From the NCBI RefSeq assembly GCF_021389935.1, contig NZ_CP089979.1, forward strand, positions 4,073,001 to 4,137,000: 64,000 bases of DNA. The letters are read 5' to 3'. Position numbers and translations under genes: made by a program. The stretch is from Fulvivirga ligni. GTDB taxonomy: Bacteria > Bacteroidota > Bacteroidia > Cytophagales > Cyclobacteriaceae. This document shows, in pieces, positions 47,433-56,262 of the stretch (position 1 is the stretch's first letter; each line of letters begins with the position of its first letter). A model generated the notes under the pieces. That model was not told the DNA's origin. It worked only from the letters and a program-made list of their open reading frames with translations, and searched no databases.

Positions 47433-48584
47433 ATGCGACGTTACGATTTGGACTGGCTGAGAGTACTTGTTTTTGCTCTACTGATATTCTATCATGTGGG
47501 AATGTTTTTTGTTCCCTGGGGCTTTCACATTAAAAATAATCATCTCTATTCAGAATTAGTTTATCCTATGTGGTTTCTAAATCAGTGGAGATTACCTGTA
47601 TTATTTATTATCTCCGGAATGGGGACATACTACGCTTTGCAAAAGAGGACAAGCAAGCAATTTGCCTGGGAAAGAATTAAGAGACTACTGATTCCCCTGA
47701 TGTTTGGCATGTTATTCATCATTCCCCCACAGGTATATATAGAAAGAATAGCCAAGCAGCAGTTTGATGGCAATTACCTCAACTTCTGGATAAATGAAGC
47801 CTTTATTGGAGTATATCCAGAAGGTAATATCAGCTGGCACCATCTGTGGTTTTTACCTTACCTTCTCATATTTTCACTGGTGCTGATACCGCTGTTCAGT
47901 TATTTAAAAAAAAATCCTGACACTAAAATGATCAGCATTTTAAGAAAATTGGTAGCTAACCCACTAACTATTTATACCCTTACAGCACCTCTATTGATTA
48001 CAGAATATCTACTCAATCCTTATTTCCCTGTGAATCATGCTTTGGTTGGAGATTATTATACCATAGCGCATTACATCATTATTTTCCTTTATGGCTTCCT
48101 TTTTATCACAGTACAAGAACAATTTTGGGCCACGGTAAAACGCTTTAGAATTCACAATCTAATCATTGGTGTAGTTTGTTTTTCTACTCTAATATTAATA
48201 CCAGAGAGTGCCCCTGGCGCTATTGGGTCATTGGTTTCAGTAGTAAATGCCTGGTCCTGGATTTTAACAGTATTTGGTTTTTCTGCCAGGTATCTTCATG
48301 TAAATAGCGGACTACTCAAATATTGCAACAAGGCAGTCTACCCCTTTTACATTCTGCACCAGACCGTTATGCTAATATTGGCATATTTTGTCATGGACAA
48401 GGACTGGGGCTTTATTTCTAAGGCAACACTAATGGTAATGGGGACATTTGCAGCAAGTTGGATTATCTATGAGTTTATTATCAGGCGAATAGTTTTTTTT
48501 CAGCCGTTGTTTGGACTAAAAAGAACGATAAGTGAAAGCGAAAGGTCGGATAAAAAGGTCAATGAAGTGAACCTGGCTGAGTGA
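47433..48584 (+). CDS. Acyltransferase 3 family membrane protein
   Basis: An integral membrane protein of 383 aa with about ten hydrophobic segments. The ATG at 47433 (MRRYDLDWLRVLVFALLIFYH) is chosen over a TTG five codons earlier. The start RYDLDWLRV..L.F.H is the acyltransferase_3 signature, with the conserved His in FYHVG. The Bacteroidota branch with a WFLNQWRLPVLFIISG motif resembles OpgC/glucan-modifying enzymes. It would transfer acyl groups onto a surface glycan or lipid, target unknown. It is probably coupled to the LytTR regulator upstream. Confidence 0.88.
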   Translation: MRRYDLDWLRVLVFALLIFYHVGMFFVPWGFHIKNNHLYSELVYPMWFLNQWRLPVLFIISGMGTYYALQKRTSKQFAWERIKRLLIPLMFGMLFIIPPQVYIERIAKQQFDGNYLNFWINEAFIGVYPEGNISWHHLWFLPYLLIFSLVLIPLFSYLKKNPDTKMISILRKLVANPLTIYTLTAPLLITEYLLNPYFPVNHALVGDYYTIAHYIIIFLYGFLFITVQEQFWATVKRFRIHNLIIGVVCFSTLILIPESAPGAIGSLVSVVNAWSWILTVFGFSARYLHVNSGLLKYCNKAVYPFYILHQTVMLILAYFVMDKDWGFISKATLMVMGTFAASWIIYEFIIRRIVFFQPLFGLKRTISESERSDKKVNEVNLAE

Positions 48585-48617
48585 TTTTAAAGAGGCTGAA
48601 GCATGGTAGTGGTATTC

Positions 48618-48710
48618 GCCATTTCTCCTAGCGTCGCACGGCTCTGCCGTGTGGATGCTATTTCTGAGGTCTCTGCCAATTAGTTACAGATGCACTTGAA
48701 GAACTAGCAT
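48618..48710 (+). repeat. Dispersed repeat R4, copy 1
   Basis: A segment with CGCACGGCTCTGCCGTGTG followed by a CTATTTCTGAGG stretch. It is the reverse complement of the right ends of R4 copies at 53700-53945 and 55945-56255 (GTCACGCGGCAGAGCCGAGCG, CAGAAATAG). The sequence has diverged in places. Confidence 0.7.
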
Positions 48711-48967
48711 AAGTCAGGCGTCTTTGGTGGTATCGTCCGCTACTATCCATACTTTGTGAGAGCATCCGCTCAAATTCCTTTCTGCATGAACTAACTTGTG
48801 CTGATGAAATGCTGACTAAGCAGTGTAGTTCACAGACATTTGCTTATCTTATTCCGAGCAAATGCTCTTGATCATTGTAGGTCGTAGGACCGCTGCGCTT
48901 AACCTACGACCGGTTGGTACAAATGCCAGGCTCTACAAATCCTCGTCAAAACATGGATTAAGTAGGG

Positions 48968-49083
48968 TCTTTAAAAAAACAGAATATCCTTAACGATGAA
49001 AATTTGGATACAATTATACCGGGTCACAGACCCTAGTTATCATTGATGATTGAAGTCACCCTTCGGTAGACTCCAAATAGCTT
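48968..49083 (+). repeat. Repeat module R2, stand-alone copy
   Basis: The module ACAGAATATCCTTA ... GGGTCACAGACCC ... GACTCCAAATAGC without a full R1 before it. Only the last part of R1 (about 48919-48962) is present. This shows R2 can be separated from R1. Confidence 0.75.
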
Positions 49084-49180
49084 AGTTAGTAAAAACAAGG
49101 ATTAGGTTGGATCGGTAAGCAGTTTCGTAGGTGGAGACACCTACAAAAGCGTAGACTCCAAATAGCTTAAGTATAAATTC

Positions 49181-49593
49181 CTGATCGCCTACCCTTCGAC
49201 GGGGGCTCAGGGTGACTCGGTTAATGTAGCAACTCTTGCTGCCCAGTCGTGCGGTGAAAGAATATTGAAAAACAATCCTGTCTCAAGTCCTTAGTGGCAG
49301 AACATATCTATGAAATTCTTCATCTCTCGGAAGACTTTGCAGCAAGAAAGACTTTCTTGTTACTTTTTTGGTCGATTGCAAAAAAGTAAAGGAACTGTAG
49401 CTATGAAATACCAACAGTGATAATCGCATTACAAATGCTAAACTCTACAAATCCTCGTTATAAACAAGGATTAGGTTGGGTCTTAAAAAAAAGAATATCC
49501 TTACCTATGAAGATTTGAATGTATTTATATCGGGTCACAGACCCTAGTTATCATTGATAATTTGAAGTCACCCTTCGGTAGACTCCAAATAGC
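49181..49593 (+). repeat. Composite 413-bp intergenic repeat unit, copy D (R5+R1+R2)
   Basis: Direct repeat of the unit at 43521-43934, with R1 at 49230-49475 and R2 at 49481-49593. The two units bracket a segment of about 5.2 kb carrying the Kazal gene, the unknown at 44997, the VOC and TlpA remnants, LytTR and the acyltransferase. Confidence 0.85.
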
Positions 49594-49623
49594 GAAGATT
49601 AGGGACTTGCGAGGGTAGGTAGT

Positions 49624-49647
49624 TTAATTGGTGATAACATCAACTAA
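49624..49647. repeat. Palindrome R3, variant copy
   Basis: TTAATTGGTG-ATAA-CATCAACTAA, a slightly degenerate form of the palindrome flanking IS110. As at 33098, it is followed by GGCGAAA. A more degenerate copy starts at 43321. Confidence 0.75.
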
Positions 49648-49775
49648 GGCGAAAAGTAGCTTATCTGCGGGGTTTACTCATCTGATATTGATTTGTTCAC
49701 ACAAATGAGTATAACCCTCAGCCTATTTGGTAATTGAAGAAGCCAGCATTTTCATACATTGTCAGCATTTCATTA

Positions 49776-50228
49776 TTATTTTATCATCGATTTAAGTTGT
49801 CCAATTGCCTTTTGGTAACCACCGATTTCAAACAGCAAAGGCTGAATATTTATCGGTTCGTCTGGTTCCGTATCAGTAGGGTAGCCATCGCTGTGGACAA
49901 AATTGGTCCATTCAACATATGCTCCATGATTTATAACATCAAACATAACCGCTCCGCATCCTTCATCACCGCAGCATGCACAGACATATACAGATTGAAA
50001 ACCATTAGCAAAATCTGATTTTTTAAAATTGATAAGTCTTTCGGCACGAGACAGTTCATACTCTCTATTATTTCCCCATCCATAAGGTGTTATTGGATCT
50101 ACAATTTTTCCAAGTAGTTCGGATAATTACTTTCCATCAACAATAAAGTCAATGAATGGACGGTCCACATTTAGTTCTTTGTCTTTGGGAAGAATCGATC
50201 TTCTGAATGCTAATTGACTAAATCTCAT
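49776..50228 (-). pseudogene. Hypothetical gene with one in-frame stop
   Basis: Reading from the ATG at 50228 gives MRFSQLAFRRSILPKDKELN, VDRPFIDFIVDGK, then a TAA at codon 34 (50127-50129), then a long coherent frame (LSELLGKIVDPITPYGWGNN ... VYVCACCGDEGCGAVMFDVI ... QLKSMIK) to 49776. In total 150 codons. A CAA to TAA change would explain the stop. The CACCGDEGCGA segment looks like a metal-binding cluster. I recognise no family. Translation could restart internally, but there is no strong start after the stop. Confidence 0.7.
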
Positions 50229-50312
50229 TTTTATATTTGTCTTAACCTACAACCAGATGGGGCAGCTCATAAGTATGAACGAACTAATAAATATTAGCGC
50301 AGCCGCATAGAG

Positions 50313-50936
50313 TTAGCGTAAGTATACTTCGTAATCAGAAAGCCCTTCATTTAGCATATTCACAACTCCTTTACTAGTTAAGGTAGCGCCAGAAATACCA
50401 TCAACTCTTTGTGCACCCTTAAGAACTAATTGGTCGTTTTGGTATAAAGAGAACCCCTCTTTAAAATAAATTTTTTTATTAATGAAATTAGCTTTAAATG
50501 TTTCACTGGTGATTTTTGATCCGAAAGTTGGAGCTTCATTTCGATGTTCAAATTTAATATCGAGTATTTTCATAGTGCTTTTATCAATAACAACTTTAGC
50601 CCAAATCTTACCCCATTGTCCTTCCCCATAAACAGGTAAAATCACTTTCGAAGAATGCTTAATTTCAAAGATTGGCAGCAACTCTCGTGCTTCATTATCA
50701 ATGTTTTCATAATATATTGTTAAAGCGTCATCTTTCTTAATCGTTCTGACATTTGTGCCGTCTAAAACTTTGAAAGAAATTAAAGAGTCTAAATCTTTTT
50801 GATCATTATAATTATCATCAATCATTTTCCCCAGTTCCAAAGCTAATTGATCAACATTGATTTGGTGTTGAGCTATTATTTTGTTGCCTGCCAGATTAAA
50901 AAATACAAATATTAAAAAAAAGGTGGTTTTACTCAT
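50313..50936 (-). CDS. Secreted FMN-binding (NqrC-like) domain protein
   Basis: A protein of 207 aa with a signal peptide ending near IIAQH. The C-terminal half is the FMN-binding domain of NqrC/RnfG: IKFEHRNEAPTFGSKI and the flavinylation motif DGISGATLTS, in which Thr185 would carry covalent FMN placed by ApbE. NqrC itself is about 250 aa with a membrane anchor and sits in the nqr operon. Here the gene is alone and no other nqr genes are present. A periplasmic single-flavin electron carrier is plausible. The redox partner is unknown. Confidence 0.85.
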   Translation of the reverse strand: MSKTTFFLIFVFFNLAGNKIIAQHQINVDQLALELGKMIDDNYNDQKDLDSLISFKVLDGTNVRTIKKDDALTIYYENIDNEARELLPIFEIKHSSKVILPVYGEGQWGKIWAKVVIDKSTMKILDIKFEHRNEAPTFGSKITSETFKANFINKKIYFKEGFSLYQNDQLVLKGAQRVDGISGATLTSKGVVNMLNEGLSDYEVYLR

Positions 50937-50995
50937 ACTTAATTTGTGCTACGATTACTATATGGGAGTATCCCAAAAGATACACTTTTTTAAAA

Positions 50996-52138
50996 TTACC
51001 CTTCTATTCTATATATCTCTAAATGCCCCTGACAGGTAAAATAGCTTAAAAGATATAATTCATTCTTTCCATCATTGTCAGTGTCAAATTCAAAGAAAAT
51101 CAGGTTTCCAATGTCCTTAAAGATTAGTTTTCCCTTGTTTCTTGTTATGGTTACAGGATTTCTTCCGGTGTCGTCACATTGCATTTGCTTGCGTTCGACT
51201 TCTATCTTTCCGAGACTTGATTTGAAGTTTTTCTTTTCAAGTACACAACTGATATCATACTCACCATTTTTCAACTCTTTTAATTTTCTGTTAGTTGTAT
51301 AACCGTTCACCTTTATTTTCTGATTACAGACTGTGTCAATTTGCTCATAAACCCAAAGTCCTGATGATTTAAATTGAAAGTTAATGGCCCCAATATGTAC
51401 TGTTAAATATTCGTTTTCACAAACAGGGATATAGCCTAAAAATAAGGATTCTCCCAATTCTATCGATCTATTCGAACTGTCATATGAATCGAAAAGTAAA
51501 TAAACTTTAAGGTCTGTATTGTTAATTATGGATGTGTCTTTGGCTATAAGTTTTGTCTTCAATTGGATAGGAAGCAATGTATCACCCTCAATCGAAAAAG
51601 AGAGTGTTTGTCCCCATAAATCTCCGTTCCTGAAGTTCTGCTTTAGCTTTAACTCCCCGTTTTCGTAAAATTCAGTCCAAGTTCCATTATGACGATTTCC
51701 CTTTGACTTAACTGCACCACTTTGATAATAGCTAATAGCTTCACCCACCAATGTGTCATTATCAAAATTTGCAACATAGCTTATATGTCCATTTTCAGAG
51801 TAATGAATAGACTCACCGTATTTTTTTCCAGCTTTGTAAAACTCCCTTTCTTTTACTGTTCTGTCTACATAAAACTGAAGCCACAGACTGTCCCTTAATC
51901 CATTTTTATAATATCCTGTCGACCAGGTTTTCCCGTCTTTTGTGAATTGTCGAAAGAAGCCATTTAAAGTATCATTCCTATATGTGCTTTCAAACAACCA
52001 ACTTCCTGAATATCCATCATGAACGCCTTGTTTTCGTCCCAGCTCGTCCTTATAGGTTTTTGTCTGTCCAAATACAAAAATTGGGATAGTCAGAATCAGG
52101 AATAATATATTTCTTTGTAGTCTCATTTTAATTATCAT
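50996..52138 (-). CDS. Secreted MORN-variant (YwqK-like) repeat protein
   Basis: A protein of 380 aa with a signal peptide ending near VFGQT (a second ATG lies at 52126). Residues about 20-195 contain a series of MORN-like repeats of about 22 residues (YRNDTLNGFFRQFTKDGKTWSTGYYKNGLRD; GTWTEFYENGELKLKQNFRNGDLWG). They match the family often annotated as toxin-antitoxin YwqK components. The C-terminal 180 residues are beta-rich and unrecognised. The role is unknown; such repeats usually bind other proteins or membranes. Confidence 0.82.
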   Translation of the reverse strand: MIIKMRLQRNILFLILTIPIFVFGQTKTYKDELGRKQGVHDGYSGSWLFESTYRNDTLNGFFRQFTKDGKTWSTGYYKNGLRDSLWLQFYVDRTVKEREFYKAGKKYGESIHYSENGHISYVANFDNDTLVGEAISYYQSGAVKSKGNRHNGTWTEFYENGELKLKQNFRNGDLWGQTLSFSIEGDTLLPIQLKTKLIAKDTSIINNTDLKVYLLFDSYDSSNRSIELGESLFLGYIPVCENEYLTVHIGAINFQFKSSGLWVYEQIDTVCNQKIKVNGYTTNRKLKELKNGEYDISCVLEKKNFKSSLGKIEVERKQMQCDDTGRNPVTITRNKGKLIFKDIGNLIFFEFDTDNDGKNELYLLSYFTCQGHLEIYRIEG

Positions 52139-52217
52139 CAGAACCCCGGTTAGGCGCTGCTCTGAGCTTTGTTAGTTGCGCTAAAAGTAGCTTATCTGCT
52201 GTTACATTCAAAGTATC

Positions 52218-52748
52218 TTAATTCATAACCCATCCAGCTTTCAGGAATGTAAGCCTGGCGTTTTCAATGAACTCCGTTAAAGGTTCATTGCCCTTGATGT
52301 TATCGTTTTGAAGTTCAAACAGATAAACCTGCGGGTTTGCAAGTTGGATGTCTCCAAGTGTTCGATCGACATGTGTAAATCGAAATCTCTTTACCCTCGG
52401 GTCGTTAGATAAAAAGTAGAGTGGCTGAATACTTTGTATTTTCATGTTATTTAGTCCCAAGAGTTGTGGATAGATGAGTCCTTTTTTGAAAATGAGTTCG
52501 GTTTCAGGGCTACCTAAATATTCTATGTACTGTTCATCAAAAATTATTCGGTTAGACGAGGTTAGAACGGTTCCATCATACTTTGGATATTCAGTTATTG
52601 AATACTCTTTCTTAAAAAGTTCTTGCGCCCAATAATCCTCTTGTTCACCCTGATTGGCAAATGAAGGCTTAAGCTCAGCTGTTGACTGAAGCCCTGGAGT
52701 TCAGCCAAGAGTAAGAAACGTCAGAAGAGCTAATAGGTAAAGTTTCAT
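52218..52748 (-). pseudogene. Secreted hypothetical protein with an in-frame stop in the signal peptide
   Basis: From the ATG at 52748 the frame reads MKLYLLALLTFLTLG, a normal signal sequence, then TGA at codon 16 (52701-52703), then TPGLQSTAELKPSFANQGEQ and an open frame to 52218. In total 176 codons. A TGG to TGA change would explain it. The mature part (YPKYDGTVLTSSNRIIFDEQYIEYLG ... FELQNDNIKG) has no family I recognise. A later ATG at 52460 leaves only 80 residues and no export signal. Confidence 0.65.
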
Positions 52749-52955
52749 AGTACGATTATGCCACATAACACTCAACATTTAGATAGAAATAATTGATTAT
52801 CAAGGTTATATCAATTTACAAATACTTTCTGATTGTAGCATCCGCTATAACCTTATATTCTCTAGCCTAGGTTCAAGTACTGATTAAGGTTTAACGAATC
52901 ATATTAATGAACATTGTGGTTACGGGCGTCCTTTGTCAAAGCAGCATTCTAATTT

Positions 52956-53639
52956 TTATTCCTTAAGTATTTCTTCATTTACAATAGGTCTTTCGTTAAA
53001 ATACAATGTGTCAATCTTATTGTCACTTACTGTTAAAATTGTGGTATGTATAGCATTAAATGTTCCATTATGCCATAGTCTTACAAATTTGAAGTCATTA
53101 ATTCCATCTTTGTTGAAATCCACAACTTCAATTTCAGGTGTAGTGATTTCAAAGTCTGTTTTTAGATTTGTTGAAGTTAGTTTTCCATTGTTGTGGTGGT
53201 ACAAACCGAAAAGATTAAAGTCAAACACGCTGTTTGCAAATTCCTTCTGTTGATTGTCATAAAATAGCACTCTGCTATTAACTTCACCTGTCGGATAATG
53301 CTTCAAAAGAACTAAATATATAGTCTGTAGGCTGTCGTGTAGTCGAACTGTGTTTATATAAATGTCTTTATATGTTTGAGTACTATCAAAATATTCAAAA
53401 TCTTTAGCATAGACTTTAACCGTTTCTTCAATTTTGGAATTGATTCCGTCATTCAAATGAACGTAATTGTTATGGTCTTCAAAATTTAGCTCATTTAGTC
53501 GTAATGGCAGTTTCCCGTCAATTACTGATATTTCAAATTTACCTGAAGGCTTATTTTTATGGTTAATATCTTTTTCCGATTTTCTATCAGAGCAACTAAA
53601 CATAATTGTCAGTAAAAATATGGCAGCTAACGTTCGCAT
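52956..53639 (-). CDS. Lipoprotein of unknown function
   Basis: A lipoprotein of 227 aa from the ATG at 53639 (MRTLAAIFLLTIMFSC). The frame is open to 53672 but those residues spoil the signal. The C-terminal part contains IEVVDFNKDGINDFKFVR, a calcium-binding-like D.N.DG..D loop as in FG-GAP/VCBS-type propeller repeats. No family was assigned. It stands alone between repeat-containing spacers. Confidence 0.75.
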   Translation of the reverse strand: MRTLAAIFLLTIMFSCSDRKSEKDINHKNKPSGKFEISVIDGKLPLRLNELNFEDHNNYVHLNDGINSKIEETVKVYAKDFEYFDSTQTYKDIYINTVRLHDSLQTIYLVLLKHYPTGEVNSRVLFYDNQQKEFANSVFDFNLFGLYHHNNGKLTSTNLKTDFEITTPEIEVVDFNKDGINDFKFVRLWHNGTFNAIHTTILTVSDNKIDTLYFNERPIVNEEILKE

Positions 53640-53699
53640 GGTGGTCTGTTTATAATTGCTTGTAATACCCAATATTAGAACACTTAATTATATAATTGA

Positions 53700-53945
53700 T
53701 CATTAGCTTGGTCGCTAACTTGATTGCGGCCTTATTCTCCTGCACAATCGCTCAGCTCCAGCTGAGTGATCAATATAATTTAGGCCTATGGCCGATAAAG
53801 CACAAAATGCCCTAAGGCCTAAATATTGAACAAGTAGAGAAGAATCTGACTTAACCTAGTCCTAACCATAGTTAAGTGCATCTGTACCTAACCGGCCAGA
53901 GGCCACAGAAATAGTCGTCACGCGGCAGAACCGAGCGACTGGGGG
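53700..53945 (-). repeat. Dispersed repeat R4, copy 2
   Basis: Fills the 277-nt gap before the next gene. It shares TAACCGGCCAGAGGCC, CAGAAATAGTCGTCACGCGG and AACAAGTAGAGAA with copy 3 at 55945-56255 and, reverse-complemented, with 48618-48710. It contains a CAGCTCCAGCTGAG palindrome and paired GGCCTA/TAGGCC motifs. Confidence 0.75.
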
Positions 53946-53949
53946 GGAA

Positions 53950-54972
53950 TTAGTTCTTATATAGTGAGAGGAAAATTGTTTCTATTGTTTTTAAATCCTC
54001 TTCCGAAACCCAGTTACCTCTAATGACTACACCATGCCCATCTTTAACTGTGGCATAATAAGCTAAATTATTTGAGATTGAAATGCTGCGATATAGTTTG
54101 TCATCCAATTGCATATCAACCAATGATGAAGCTCCCATCCGCTGGCCCCATGAAGCTGAAACACTGGAGATAATATATTTGCCATTTGGACTGATATCCC
54201 TCTCACGTATATCAAGCAAAAATCTTGAATCATTTACGGAATTCTTTATTTCTACCAAAGTGTAATTGTAATCTATACTACTAAATTTTTCCGTGATTAT
54301 CCAGGATTCAGGAACGGTCAACTCTTCATTAAAATAGTTATTCACATATCTATTGTTAATTATATAGCCTTTTTTTCTTTCGTTCAGCTCTCTTTTCTGA
54401 TCCAGAGAGAGTGTATCCATCTCGATATCGAAATACTCCCCAATAGAGAAAAATTTTAATTTAGCATTTTTACTTATGTCCCGACGATCCCCTATAAAAT
54501 CGACCTTTCTTTCAAAGTAAAACTCCAAACCTTTAATGCTTTTCAATGACCCTAGGCTGTCTAATTGATTTAAGTAACATCTTAGGCCTTCTTTTTCTTG
54601 ATATTGAATATAAGAAATGGACATACCAATATCATATACATTCTGGACTGAACTGCCGACACCTAAGCCGCTTTTTGTCATGTAGCGTTTGTCATACACT
54701 TTCATGGCATTTAGTTTGCCTTTGATGAATTTGAGATGAATTAATTCATTACTATTATTAGAAATAACCTTGTATTTATAAACTCTTGGGGCAATGCCGT
54801 CCAAATAAGTCTCTACATCGTAGTTAGAGATTAATTTATCAATCTGGTTTTCATCATCTCCAATTTTGAATAAGCCTGCCCTCGTATTTGTGATAACATA
54901 ATCGTTCTCTGAAATAAAAGAGAAAAAGATTATTAATAATGGAATACTTATTGTCATTAATTTTGAAGTCAT
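53950..54972 (-). CDS. Secreted or anchored protein of unknown function
   Basis: A protein of 340 aa with an N-terminal hydrophobic stretch (MTISIPLLIIFFSFIS) that serves as signal peptide or anchor. The body is alpha/beta. Near the N-terminus, TRAGLFKIGDDENQIDKLI resembles the start of small periplasmic beta-propeller-like or SH3-type proteins, but I make no assignment. No catalytic motif was seen. It ends five nt from R4 copy 2. Confidence 0.7.
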   Translation of the reverse strand: MTSKLMTISIPLLIIFFSFISENDYVITNTRAGLFKIGDDENQIDKLISNYDVETYLDGIAPRVYKYKVISNNSNELIHLKFIKGKLNAMKVYDKRYMTKSGLGVGSSVQNVYDIGMSISYIQYQEKEGLRCYLNQLDSLGSLKSIKGLEFYFERKVDFIGDRRDISKNAKLKFFSIGEYFDIEMDTLSLDQKRELNERKKGYIINNRYVNNYFNEELTVPESWIITEKFSSIDYNYTLVEIKNSVNDSRFLLDIRERDISPNGKYIISSVSASWGQRMGASSLVDMQLDDKLYRSISISNNLAYYATVKDGHGVVIRGNWVSEEDLKTIETIFLSLYKN

Positions 54973-55091
54973 AATGAGGTAATTAGGAATTAAGCACTAA
55001 AAAATTATTAATGTGATTTTACTTCATTGTATAAAACATGTATTAGCTTGGTCGACAATTATATTGCGATCAAGCTCATTGCCGCAGTCTT

Positions 55092-55760
55092 TTATGTATC
55101 GGTTGAAATATCATCCCATTCTTGATCCATATAATTAACTAACCAATTCAAAGCATAATGCCTTTCATAAACAACTCCAGGATTCAAATCTTTTAAATCC
55201 AATCCATTAATTCTAGCATCAACACAGGCCCAGTCAATTCGGTAGTATAAGTCATTTGCATCAAGAATCTCTGCTTTTGTTCTTGATTCAGTAATACTCT
55301 CAATGAAATCATTAGGGTCTTTATTTTGCCCAATAGGATACTTTTCGGCGGTAATATTATTTAAGTCACACATTTGATTTGGATATCCTAAATCATCAAC
55401 AATTTTTAACGACCACATTAAAGTCCAAATTGCTTCGCATTTCCAAGTTTCTTGACTTTTCTTCTCATCAGTTGGGTCTTCTAAAAAATTCTTTTCATCA
55501 GATGTCACATAATCCCAGAGATTATATGCTTGTAAATATTCTATGGCTTCTTCACCTGTAATCCCATTGAACGCAACCATGTTTGTTGTAGCCAAAACAG
55601 TAACTCTTTGAGCTACTTCTTTAGGGCTTCTCAAAATAGTTTCTTCTTCTGATTCAATAGGTGGTAGGTTATAATTGATTTTTACTTTTTTCTTCTCTAA
55701 AAATTTTTCTGTTTTTTCTTTTCGAGTTAGTTCTTTTTTAGATTTAAATAGTCCAAACAT
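55092..55760 (-). CDS. DUF4272 domain protein
   Basis: A cytoplasmic protein of 222 aa. The family pattern is visible: LRSPKEVAQRVTVLATTNMV, later WKCEAIWTLMWSLKI, and the C-terminal ILDANDLYYRIDWACVDARI then GVVYERHYALNWLVNYMDQEWDD. DUF4272 proteins are widespread, function unknown, and are sometimes found among polymorphic-toxin immunity genes. A lysine-rich N-terminus (KSKKELTRKEKTEKFLEKKK) precedes the domain. No toxin gene is adjacent. Confidence 0.88.
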   Translation of the reverse strand: MFGLFKSKKELTRKEKTEKFLEKKKVKINYNLPPIESEEETILRSPKEVAQRVTVLATTNMVAFNGITGEEAIEYLQAYNLWDYVTSDEKNFLEDPTDEKKSQETWKCEAIWTLMWSLKIVDDLGYPNQMCDLNNITAEKYPIGQNKDPNDFIESITESRTKAEILDANDLYYRIDWACVDARINGLDLKDLNPGVVYERHYALNWLVNYMDQEWDDISTDT

Positions 55761-55944
55761 TTCCTTATTATCGTTAAGTTGAGAATCCTACGAGGGGATT
55801 TCGTGTGATATTAGTTTTTCAATGGAGCCTTTAATACTGGCAACGTCCGTGTATAGCGCTGTGCGTACTTAGCCCTCCCGTCCTTGCCATGCCCTGCCTG
55901 GTGGTACTGCTTTGTGTCATTAGGCTTAAATCAAGCATTCCCCT

Positions 55945-56255
55945 ACCCTAGGTTTGTTGCCAATTATATTGCGACCTTATTCTTTTGGCATTTGTAATGC
56001 TTCTGTTCTCAAACTTAATGAATAAAGACATTACAAATGCCCATGAAAATAGCAATCTCAATGTAATTGCGATCGAGCTTAAATTTATAACTCTGGCCAA
56101 TAAAGCACGAAATATCCTAAGCCTAAATACTGAACAAGTAGAGAAAATCTGATTTAACCTGGATCTAACCACAGTTATTCAAGTGCCTCAGCACCTAACC
56201 GGCCAGAGGCCTCAGAAATAGTCGTCACGCGGCAGAGCCGAGCGACTGCGGGAGA
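55945..56255 (-). repeat. Dispersed repeat R4, copy 3, with internal hairpin
   Basis: Lies in the 500-nt gap between the DUF4272 gene and the nuclease operon. It contains a perfect 13-bp inverted repeat GGCATTTGTAATG (55987-55999) / CATTACAAATGCC (56029-56041) that is absent from copy 2. The part from about 56090 on matches copy 2 closely. The GCATTACAAATGC core also occurs inside R1. Confidence 0.75.
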
Positions 56256-56262
56256 ACGAGGC

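Larger units (their letters stand above)
48585..49775. other. Repeat-rich intergenic region of 1.2 kb
   Basis: It contains in order an R4-type repeat (48618-48710), a partial R1 end (48919-48962), an R2 module (48968-49083), the composite 413-bp unit (49181-49593) and an R3 palindrome variant (49624-49647). No coding gene was recognised. Confidence 0.75.

Noticed and set aside
43236-49775. CRISPR array
   Set aside because: Repeats are long, irregularly spaced and few; there are no short regular direct repeats with spacers and no cas genes.
49734-50018. Plus-strand frame of 94 codons
   Set aside because: It is the shadow of the interrupted - strand gene at 49776-50228, which has coherent protein-like sequence.
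52701-52703. TGA as a selenocysteine codon
   Set aside because: It falls in a signal peptide, has no visible SECIS-like hairpin following and no selenoprotein family match.
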